From: an uncultured candidate division Zixibacteria bacterium
GTDB taxonomy: Bacteria > Zixibacteria > MSB-5A5 > GN15 > FEB-12
Assembly (NCBI GenBank): GCA_913009765.1
Contig: CAJVYT010000194.1
Coordinates: 1 to 7,895, forward strand
Direction of reading: 5' to 3'
DNA length: 7,895 nt
The notes beneath the pieces are model-generated. The model made no database searches. It was given only the letters and a program-made list of their open reading frames with translations, and was not told the origin of the DNA. Of this stretch, positions 1 through 5,926 are shown one piece after another (positions within the stretch are counted from its first letter, which is position 1; every line of letters starts with the position of its first letter). A program made the position numbers and the translations under genes.

Positions 1-84
1 AAAGTGACCCAGAAGCTGATGGAACGGGCGGATGAGGCAGCGAAAAAAGGCGCCGAGGTGGAAATTCTGCGGTTCGCTGCATAA
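1..84 (+). CDS. 3' end of an unidentified gene (partial)
   Basis: Frame 1 is open from the first base to a TAA at 82-84 and gives the last 27 residues of a protein (KVTQKLMERADEAAKKG then AEVEILRFAA). The tail is rich in Ala, Lys and Glu and would form an amphipathic helix followed by a short strand. The base composition and codon choice fit the following membrane-protein gene rather than the A+T-rich region further on. Too little is present to assign a family. The call rests only on an open frame with a plausible bacterial protein composition running off the left edge. Confidence 0.5.
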   Translation, partial: KVTQKLMERADEAAKKGAEVEILRFAA

Positions 85-241
85 AATCCGTAAAGTCGGA
101 TCCAATGCAAAATTGTAGCACCCCCATACACCACTAGCCCCTCAGTTCCACTAGACCAGGCTGGCGACATGAAATATCTCCCCACCCTTATTCAGACACG
201 GCGCGTAAATCAATGGGCGTATCCCGAGTGGGAAGTTAGTA

Positions 242-1786
242 ATGAATAAAAAAACATGGATTGCAGTGGGACTCGGCGCGTTGACCCTTATCGGTGGCCA
301 TTTCGTGAACCGCCGTTGGGATCGAGCTGTTTTATTCTTCAGCCTTGTGATTTTTTTAACGATTGTCATGTTTTACGCCATGACCTACGCTGCCATGGGT
401 CATATGGGAGCCGGCGGCGACATGACCGCTTATCTATCTAAGGTCCAGATATACTGGCGTGTCGCCATCGGTGGGGTTGGGCTACTTTGGGTAGTGAGCC
501 TTATTCTTACCTACCTGGATGCTCGTAAGGCAACTCCTGGTGAAGCATATCGATGGACTCTATCGGGATTGATCGGTGCGGTAATGCTGACGATTCTGGC
601 AACCGGGGTGTTCGTCTATGCATTGTTGGTCGGGATAGCCTTGTCTCCACTTATGGGCAAGCAGGGTAGCATGGACAAGCCAACCGGTTTTGCCCGAGAG
701 ACAACAGTGCAGCCGTTCTACAGCTCCGTCTACTTTGGTGGCGGTGGGTCTGGGATGGGAAAACAAAGCCCACCGCCAAAGGGCAAGGGTTACCTGCAGG
801 GGCGGATCATCTATGCCGGCAAGTCGGCAAGTGAGGTTACGCTGACGTTGTCGTTGAACGGAAAGTATAGGACAGATCACCTCGTGACCGATAAAAAAGG
901 CCATTTTACTGTTCGCTTGGCCCCCGGGACATGGCACCTCAATAATATCCAGGCCACCGCTTGGAAAGGCAAACCGCAAGACGGAAAGTATTTGCTTGTC
1001 AGTGGGCATGAACCGAAGTTGCGTAACGGGCACTATAAAAAGTTTGCGATGATTACCGACAAGGGGTTGCCCGTAATTGTCTCTACCAATCCACCGACCA
1101 CTCCGATTACGTTTATCATCCGACCACAGGTCAAAATCCTGTGGCCGCCGGCTGAAAAAAACAAAGTGGTGGCGCAGGTCACACGAGACTCGATTGCCTG
1201 GGCGCCCTATCCCGAGGCGACTCAGTACTTTCTCAGTGTGACTAAACTCCGTAAAGAAGGCCGGTCAACCTTTTTCGAACCGGTGCTCGGGCGTAGGCTG
1301 ACTACCACCTCACTTCCGCTTACGAGTATCGGTACGATACCGGACAAAGATAAAAAAAATGAATATCGTGCGGCCGTCATAGCCTTTGACGCGGAAGGTA
1401 AATTTCTAAGTGATGCCCATTGGTTTGGGGGGAGCAAGACCTTTGTGCTCGAAGGAAAGCAACTTGTAACCGAAGACTTACGGCGGTATACCCCGGATAG
1501 TAAAAGCATCAAGCAACTGAAAGCAGCCGCGCGCAACAAAAGACGAGCGGATACGGTTATCGTGCTGATTAAAGAGGGAATGTATCCGGCAGCAACACAG
1601 TTACTTGGCCGTACGAAGAAAGAAGGCCTGCGACCGGGGCATCGTCAAGCGCTCGCTGGTTATCTCGAAGCGGCACAGGGTCGTTGCGATGTGGCACAAC
1701 GTTTGTTTGATAAAGCGAAGCAGGAGGGCGGTAGCAGTTGCGTACCACGCAGTTATTATGGCAAGTGCACGCGCGCCTCGAAATAA
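242..1786 (+). CDS. Multi-pass membrane protein with carboxypeptidase-regulatory-like, Fn3-like and C-terminal helical repeat segments
   Basis: This 514-residue protein is not from a family I can name. Seen in the sequence: hydrophobic stretches at about residues 6-22, 29-51, 71-91 and 105-134 indicate three or four membrane spans. A Gly/Pro-rich linker (about 164-182) follows. Residues about 184-245 have the pattern of a carboxypeptidase regulatory-like beta sandwich (GRIIYAG, then TDKKGHFTVRLAPGTWHL). Residues about 297-400 look Fn3-like (SIAWAPYPEATQYFLSV). Residues about 434-495 form paired helices resembling a TPR (GMYPAATQLLGRTKKEG, GRCDVAQRLFDKAKQEG). Three cysteines (482, 500, 509) lie near the C-terminus. 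The ATG at 242 follows a GGGAAG Shine-Dalgarno-like stretch at 230-235. The topology suggests a membrane anchor with a large soluble, possibly periplasmic, scaffold region. That role is inferred. The gene is a host-like neighbour of the accessory region, not obviously part of it. Confidence 0.85.
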   Translation: MNKKTWIAVGLGALTLIGGHFVNRRWDRAVLFFSLVIFLTIVMFYAMTYAAMGHMGAGGDMTAYLSKVQIYWRVAIGGVGLLWVVSLILTYLDARKATPGEAYRWTLSGLIGAVMLTILATGVFVYALLVGIALSPLMGKQGSMDKPTGFARETTVQPFYSSVYFGGGGSGMGKQSPPPKGKGYLQGRIIYAGKSASEVTLTLSLNGKYRTDHLVTDKKGHFTVRLAPGTWHLNNIQATAWKGKPQDGKYLLVSGHEPKLRNGHYKKFAMITDKGLPVIVSTNPPTTPITFIIRPQVKILWPPAEKNKVVAQVTRDSIAWAPYPEATQYFLSVTKLRKEGRSTFFEPVLGRRLTTTSLPLTSIGTIPDKDKKNEYRAAVIAFDAEGKFLSDAHWFGGSKTFVLEGKQLVTEDLRRYTPDSKSIKQLKAAARNKRRADTVIVLIKEGMYPAATQLLGRTKKEGLRPGHRQALAGYLEAAQGRCDVAQRLFDKAKQEGGSSCVPRSYYGKCTRASK

Positions 1787-1800
1787 GGATAATTTTCAAT

Positions 1801-2004
1801 ATGACCGAAAATGGGCTTGAAAAGCTGAAGTTAAAATTGCGCGAATTCGCGGAGGCTCGCGATTGGGACCAGCTTCAAAACTTGGCAAGCAGCAGTATCG
1901 CCGGTTACCGGCGAGGGGATGATGTGTTCTTCATCAGGATAGGTCGACCAGAACAAATAAAGTGCGTTCAGAAAGTACATGATGAAGCTCGTCAGAGATT
2001 CTAA
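1801..2004 (+). CDS. Small protein of 67 residues, unknown; helix 1 resembles MazG-like proteins
   Basis: The ATG at 1801 is preferred over an upstream GTG at 1738 that would overlap the previous gene. A TAAGGAT stretch at 1784-1790 sits about 10 bases upstream and can act as a ribosome-binding site. The gene starts 14 bases after the stop of the membrane-protein gene on the same strand, so co-transcription is likely. The N-terminus (LREFAEARDWDQLQNLA) resembles the first helix of MazG-like nucleotide pyrophosphohydrolases, where a RDWxQF stretch is common. However, the family's ExxE-type metal-binding motifs are missing and the rest (DDVFFIRIGRPEQIK) does not match. It could be a truncated or recombined MazG remnant, or an unrelated small cytosolic protein. 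It is the last gene before the composition changes. Confidence 0.5.
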   Translation: MTENGLEKLKLKLREFAEARDWDQLQNLASSSIAGYRRGDDVFFIRIGRPEQIKCVQKVHDEARQRF

Positions 2005-2182
2005 GTAAATCACCCTATCCTTAATTAAATATGATCCTTTCTGGCATGATCGTCGTGTGCTTCAGTGAAATCGCCATAATTTATTGATCGACAATTTCTA
2101 AGGATTTGTATCAGGACGATGTGTTTTAACACTAAACAATCAATCAGTTCGAAGCTAACTTATTGAATAGGTAGAATAAATA

Positions 2183-2201
2183 ATAATATTTGAAATATTA
2201 T
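2183..2201. promoter_or_regulatory. Perfect 19-base A/T dyad, possible operator
   Basis: Nine-base arms ATAATATTT and AAATATTAT flank a single central G at 2192, giving a perfect dyad. Every arm base is A or T, so the site could be a protein-binding palindrome, an easily extruded cruciform or chance in very A+T-rich DNA. It ends 11 bases before the first AGAGCTCT copy but does not share that array's 22-base spacing or sequence. It lies about 74 to 93 bases upstream of the predicted transcription start, a position that suits an upstream regulator or a nucleoid-protein site. Confidence 0.4.
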
Positions 2202-2212
2202 CCCTTAGATAT

Positions 2213-2286
2213 AGAGCTCTCTCTAATTATAAATAGAGCTCTTGATTTTTTTAATTAGAGCTCTATAATACACAATCAAGAGCTGT
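2213..2286. repeat. Operator-like array: four AGAGCTCT palindromes at exact 22-base spacing
   Basis: Perfect 8-base palindromes AGAGCTCT occur at 2213-2220, 2235-2242 and 2257-2264, and a one-mismatch copy AGAGCTGT at 2279-2286. Each start is exactly 22 bases after the last, close to two helical turns, so bound proteins would sit on one face of the DNA. The 14-base spacers differ in sequence, so only the palindromes are conserved. The first three copies share a T just before the palindrome. Copy 2 touches the -35 element, copy 3 abuts and shares a base with the -10, and copy 4 covers the expected start of transcription. This is the layout of a cooperative repressor array. The contained hexamer GAGCTC was not seen elsewhere in the window by eye. 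The binding protein is unknown, but the DndB-like product of the next gene is the best local candidate. Confidence 0.85.
2242..2269 (+). promoter_or_regulatory. Promoter of the DGQHR-ATPase operon
   Basis: A -35-like TTGATT (2242-2247, four of six consensus bases) is separated by 16 bases from a perfect TATAAT at 2264-2269. Transcription would start near 2276, leaving an untranslated leader of about 39 bases before the ATG at 2315. The promoter is embedded in the AGAGCTCT array, which strongly suggests repressible transcription of the two genes downstream. Confidence 0.7.
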
Positions 2287-2302
2287 AAATATTGAATGTC
2301 AT

Positions 2303-2310
2303 AAAGGTGA
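2303..2310 (+). promoter_or_regulatory. Ribosome-binding site of the DGQHR gene
   Basis: AAAGGTGA ends four bases before the ATG at 2315, with its AAGG core seven bases upstream. The same AAGGTGAAAT string precedes the ATG of the following ATPase gene, so both cistrons use near-identical translation signals. This supports the chosen starts. Confidence 0.7.
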
Positions 2311-2314
2311 AATT

Positions 2315-3442
2315 ATGAAAATTACATTCCCTGCTATGAGAGCCAGAATGGGTGGTAGAGAGTACTACCTGACAACAATGGCTTTATCAGAAATCCCTAG
2401 ATTTTTTAAATTTAATGACTGGGAGGAAGTTACACCTGAATTAAGAGCACAGAGGGTTTTAAACGTATCTCGAATACCACAGATGACAAAATACATGGTA
2501 GATAATGAGGGTAGTTATCTTTATTCATCAATAACAGCATCATACAAAGCAGATATTGAATTTGTACCCGCGAATAATGAAATGCCTGATACGGGAATTA
2601 TACATTTAGACCTTGAGGGCATGGAATTTGTAATCAATGATGGTCAACATCGTTGTGCTGCCATTGCGAGCGCAATTAAAGAGAATCCAACTATTGGCAA
2701 AGATCGAATATCTGTACTTCTTTTCCCAATGGAAAGCTTAGAACGAATGCAGCAAATGTTTTCCGATTTAAACCGATTTGCACAACGTTCGTCTAAGTCG
2801 CTAAACATTTTATATGATCAGCGTGATAGCCTAGGCACTTTAACAATGGAAGTTTGTGAGCGTGTTGAAGCGTTTCGTGGGATGGTTGATTTTGAAAAAG
2901 TTTCAGTGCCTTTGCGCTCGAATAAATTATTTTCTTTAACTGCTTTGTACGATGCTAATAAAGAATTATTTAGCAAGTTTAACGAAACGGTTGGTTCTGG
3001 CCCATACAAAGACAAACTAGAGATAGCTGTGGACTATTGGTCGTACGTTTCTAATGTGATATCAGATTGGAAACGGGTTACGAAAGGCGAGTTACAAGCA
3101 CCCGCAATTAGACAGGAGAAAATAAACACTCATGCAATTGTTTTACGAGCACTAGGTGGTATAGGTAGATACTTGTTAGAGGAACCAAATAATGACTGGA
3201 AGGGAAAGCTAAGCAAATTGAAAGATGTGGACTGGAGAAAAAGTGTGGGCTCAAAAGTAAATCCGCTATGGGATGGTGTATGCATAACCGCTGGATCAGT
3301 TGTGTCAAATAGGCAAGCACGATTAGCAACCTTAGAAACGCTGTTGCGACACGTAGGTATAGACAAACGTAATACTTTGAAGACAAAAAAAGGTGGGAAG
3401 GCCATGAAAAATAGCTCAAAAAAAAATAAAGAAGCTGCGTAA
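2315..3442 (+). CDS. DndB-like DGQHR-motif protein
   Basis: This 375-residue protein has the diagnostic DGQHR motif (D109-R113, in the context EFVINDGQHRCAAI). About 40 residues later comes the stretch FSDLNRFAQRSSKSLNILYD, the pattern seen in DndB-family proteins of the DNA phosphorothioation (dnd) systems. Its length is near that of typical DndB. In classical dnd loci DndB is a regulator of the modification operon and not the sulfur-transfer enzyme. Here no DndC, DndD, DndE or cysteine desulfurase gene is visible, so sulfur modification should not be assumed. The C-terminus is a Lys-rich tail (about 355-375) that may contact DNA. The gene is the first of a two-gene operon; its promoter is covered by the palindrome array, so autoregulation is a reasonable inference. 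The family call is fairly secure. The function in this locus is inferred. Confidence 0.85.
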   Translation: MKITFPAMRARMGGREYYLTTMALSEIPRFFKFNDWEEVTPELRAQRVLNVSRIPQMTKYMVDNEGSYLYSSITASYKADIEFVPANNEMPDTGIIHLDLEGMEFVINDGQHRCAAIASAIKENPTIGKDRISVLLFPMESLERMQQMFSDLNRFAQRSSKSLNILYDQRDSLGTLTMEVCERVEAFRGMVDFEKVSVPLRSNKLFSLTALYDANKELFSKFNETVGSGPYKDKLEIAVDYWSYVSNVISDWKRVTKGELQAPAIRQEKINTHAIVLRALGGIGRYLLEEPNNDWKGKLSKLKDVDWRKSVGSKVNPLWDGVCITAGSVVSNRQARLATLETLLRHVGIDKRNTLKTKKGGKAMKNSSKKNKEAA

Positions 3443-3460
3443 TTTAACAAACACAATTGC

Positions 3461-3467
3461 AAGGTGA
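3461..3467 (+). promoter_or_regulatory. Ribosome-binding site that decides the ATPase start
   Basis: AAGGTGA lies seven bases before the ATG at 3475. The longest reading of this frame would begin at a TTG at 3457, but that codon precedes the Shine-Dalgarno sequence and would translate through it. The ATG at 3475 is therefore the likely start. Confidence 0.75.
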
Positions 3468-3474
3468 AATAGAT

Positions 3475-5841
3475 ATGAATTTCGTGGAAAAAGTTGCTAA
3501 CTACGATTTTAAAGAGTTGTTTGATACATTGATTCAGGTTGAAGATGAAGATGAGGTCGTAAAAATACTAGATGTTGCAGGGTTTCCGCTATCGAATCGT
3601 GCAGTATGGAGACCTCTTGGTAACAATCCCGGTAACTTTAGTACAGTTTGTAATCAAGCTGACAGCCCATCTGGCGCACTAGTAGAAAAATTTATCAATT
3701 GTATTGATGCTGTGTTGATGTCTGAATGTCATGGTGCAAACATCGACCCAGAATCTGATGAAGCGCCTAAAACTATGAGTGAAGCTGTTGAGAAATTTAT
3801 GGGAGTAAAAAATGGACGATTGGATTATCTCTCTGCAACAGAACAAACAGAGTTAGCCGATAATATCCATCTTGTTGCTGTTGGTAAGAAAACGGCTCCT
3901 TCATATTTAATTATAGACAGAGGAGAAGGTCAAACGCCCTATAATTTTCCAAGTTCATTTTTATCAACCTCGCAGTCATCCCCAAAAATTAAAGTTAATT
4001 TTGTGCAAGGAAAATTCAATGCAGGTGGGTCAGGAATTTTACAGTTTTGTGGAAAACATAATATACAGCTGATAGTGTCGAAGAGACAGCCGCATGCTCC
4101 AGTAGAAAAAGATGATTTTACTAGAGAGTTGTGGGGTTTTACTATTGTTAGAAGACGTCGCCCTGTGGGTGGTGGTGTTAGGACATCTGTATTCGAATAT
4201 CTTGCGCCTGATGGAAAAGTACCGAGTTTCAGTGCGCCAGGAATTAAGGTATTACCAGGTCAATCAAAGAAAAATAAGCCGCCTGAGCCATATGCTGAAG
4301 AGTTGAACTATGGAACTTGCATAAAACTTTACAATTACAAATGGAGTTCTAAAAGTATAGCAACTACTGAAGCAAGGCGAGAGGTGGAAGGAATAATTCA
4401 GGCGCCTTGCTTACCTTTTAGAATCACGGAAACACGTTCATATCGTGCAAATATGTATGCAACTACCGTAATCGGTATATGGAATAATATTCAGGTTGAT
4501 GCATCGAAGGAAGATAATGGTAAGCTTGAAGCTGGCTTTCCAGCTACAGCGGAAGTCAACGTTGAAGGGATAGGTGTATTACCTGTACAAATTTGTGTAT
4601 GGAAGGAAGATGTAGACTCTACGAAATTACCTACTGGTATATATTATCTGCTAAATGGACAGGTTCATGAAGGTTATAAAAAGGATTACATATCTAGAAA
4701 TTTAGATTTTGGTTATCTTGAAGATGATCTTTTGGTGTCCGTTGAATGCAATTATATTGATGCAGGTGCGTGGGAAGATATCTCAATGGGGGCGAGAGAT
4801 CGGTTTAGAAAAATTGATGAAACAAAAGCGATAAAAAAAGCAATAACTGAGGAACTAAAGGATCATCCTGGTCTTAAACAACTTAATGCACGCAGAAGAC
4901 AAGAAAGAAGAGAAAAAGCTAACGAGGATACATCAGCAGTAAATAGTATTTTTGAAGAACTTGTAAAAAAAGATCCCGGTCTAGCTACATTTTTTAATCT
5001 TGGCGGTTCTCTATTAACAGGGACTGGACCAGGGATTTCCCCCAAGTTTGTTGGAAGTAGATTTCCAACAATATTTAAGTTATTAAAGTGTCCAAAAGAT
5101 GGTTTACAGAAGAAGTGCCCAATAAATAGTACGGTAAAAATTGAATTTGAGACTGATGCTGAAAATAATTATTTCCGTCGACCTGATGATCATGGCGAAT
5201 TAAGTGTCTATCCTAGCCTAGACATCATTGAATCTTCACATCTGTGGAATGGCATATTTACAGTTAAGTTTAGAGTGCCTTGGAATGCTAATGTAGGAGA
5301 CGAAGTAAAGGTTAAGTTAGAAGTATCCGACATAAACGCTGTGATGCCATTTGTTTCAGAGTTCACACTCCTAGCAGATAAAAAAGTTGACAAGAAATCT
5401 CCTTCGGGTAAAGCTAATCCACGCGTTAATCCCAAAAGTGAACAAAATAACTCAACTATGAAGAATTTTGAGCCACCGATACCCATAGAAGTAAGCCGGA
5501 AAGAATGGGGAAAACATGGTATTTTAAAGCAGTCAGAAGCAATAAAGATTAAACCTGCACCTGCTGGAGAGGGCTATGATTTCTATATAAATATTGATAA
5601 CTCCACGCTTGTGACCGAGTCTTCAAATAAGAAACATGATCCATTGGTTTTAAAGTTTTGGTTTAAGTGGGGTTTGACATTATCTGCATTGGGTATGATA
5701 CGAGAACAGGAAGAAGAAAACAGCATAGAGGATGGAGAAAAAGTAGCCCCTGATTTAAAAAAGATAGAACATTCGATTAATGGACTATCTAGAGTAATTA
5801 TTCCGGTTATACGAAGTCTTTATAATGGACCAGAAGCGTGA
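3475..5841 (+). CDS. Large GHKL (Bergerat-fold) ATPase, MORC/MutL-like
   Basis: From the ATG at 3475 the product has 788 residues. The N-terminal third carries the ATP-binding signatures of the GHKL fold (gyrase, Hsp90, histidine kinase, MutL). These are an N-box EKFINCIDA with E71, N75 and D78; a G1 box DRGEGQ at 148-153; a glycine loop GKFNAGGSG at 179-187; and a GT pair at 280-281 before a beta strand. N-box spacing and the conserved Glu suggest an active, ATP-clamping enzyme. A Lys/Arg/Glu-rich helical stretch follows at about 440-485 (around LNARRRQERREKANE). The remainder is beta-rich, possibly Ig-like at about 555-640 (VKIEFETDAENN), then a charged linker and a helical C-terminus. No histidine-kinase phosphoacceptor region, nuclease motif or membrane span is seen. 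MORC-related GHKL ATPases are known in restriction-modification neighbourhoods, which fits this locus. It starts 32 bases after the DGQHR gene, so the two are surely co-transcribed. A precise family name is not given. Confidence 0.85.
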   Translation: MNFVEKVANYDFKELFDTLIQVEDEDEVVKILDVAGFPLSNRAVWRPLGNNPGNFSTVCNQADSPSGALVEKFINCIDAVLMSECHGANIDPESDEAPKTMSEAVEKFMGVKNGRLDYLSATEQTELADNIHLVAVGKKTAPSYLIIDRGEGQTPYNFPSSFLSTSQSSPKIKVNFVQGKFNAGGSGILQFCGKHNIQLIVSKRQPHAPVEKDDFTRELWGFTIVRRRRPVGGGVRTSVFEYLAPDGKVPSFSAPGIKVLPGQSKKNKPPEPYAEELNYGTCIKLYNYKWSSKSIATTEARREVEGIIQAPCLPFRITETRSYRANMYATTVIGIWNNIQVDASKEDNGKLEAGFPATAEVNVEGIGVLPVQICVWKEDVDSTKLPTGIYYLLNGQVHEGYKKDYISRNLDFGYLEDDLLVSVECNYIDAGAWEDISMGARDRFRKIDETKAIKKAITEELKDHPGLKQLNARRRQERREKANEDTSAVNSIFEELVKKDPGLATFFNLGGSLLTGTGPGISPKFVGSRFPTIFKLLKCPKDGLQKKCPINSTVKIEFETDAENNYFRRPDDHGELSVYPSLDIIESSHLWNGIFTVKFRVPWNANVGDEVKVKLEVSDINAVMPFVSEFTLLADKKVDKKSPSGKANPRVNPKSEQNNSTMKNFEPPIPIEVSRKEWGKHGILKQSEAIKIKPAPAGEGYDFYINIDNSTLVTESSNKKHDPLVLKFWFKWGLTLSALGMIREQEEENSIEDGEKVAPDLKKIEHSINGLSRVIIPVIRSLYNGPEA

Positions 5842-5926
5842 ATTCACTTATCAGAATATAAATTATATCTATAATTACATTGTACCTAGATACTTAGTCG
5901 ATTGGGAACGTACTTGTGATGTAAGC
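5842..5926. other. Convergent intergenic gap, no clear terminator
   Basis: The ATPase gene and the methyltransferase gene face each other across 85 A+T-rich bases. The only dyad noticed is ATATAA, one base, TTATAT at 5856-5868. It contains no G or C and would make a weak hairpin. I see no G+C-rich stem followed by a T run on either strand. Transcripts may therefore overlap or end by another route. Confidence 0.45.

Larger units (their letters stand above)
2005..2314. other. A+T-rich intergenic control region, no gene
   Basis: These 310 bases hold no credible coding frame. The first half (2005 to about 2170) has no strong terminator or tRNA-like structure. A minor inverted repeat (GTGTT, two bases, AACAC) lies at 2121-2132. 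The second half carries a perfect A/T-only dyad at 2183-2201, the 22-base-spaced palindrome array at 2213-2286 and a promoter at 2242-2269. Base composition falls sharply relative to the genes on the left, so the edge of the acquired DNA is probably in or near this region. No direct-repeat attachment site could be paired within the window. Confidence 0.7.

Noticed and set aside
86..101. Hairpin ATCCG, six bases, CGGAT as a terminator of the first gene
   Set aside because: The stem is only five base pairs and no T run follows.
560..1033. Minus-strand 157-residue open frame inside the membrane-protein gene
   Set aside because: The opposite strand encodes clear membrane spans and domain patterns. 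The antisense product shows no recognisable motif.
2213..2286. CRISPR array or plasmid iterons
   Set aside because: The repeated unit is only an 8-base palindrome with 14-base spacers and sits on a promoter. No cas or replication gene is present, so operators explain it better.
2315..3442. Calling the locus a phosphorothioation (dnd) system
   Set aside because: Only a DndB-like protein is present; the enzymes that insert sulfur are not seen in the window.
3108..3462. Minus-strand open frames of about 100 residues opposite the end of the DGQHR gene
   Set aside because: They have Leu/Ser/Phe-rich antisense composition and no ribosome-binding site, and they lie wholly or mostly over a well-supported gene.
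3457..3474. TTG at 3457 as the start of the GHKL ATPase
   Set aside because: This start lies upstream of the AAGGTGA ribosome-binding site; the ATG at 3475 has correct spacing.
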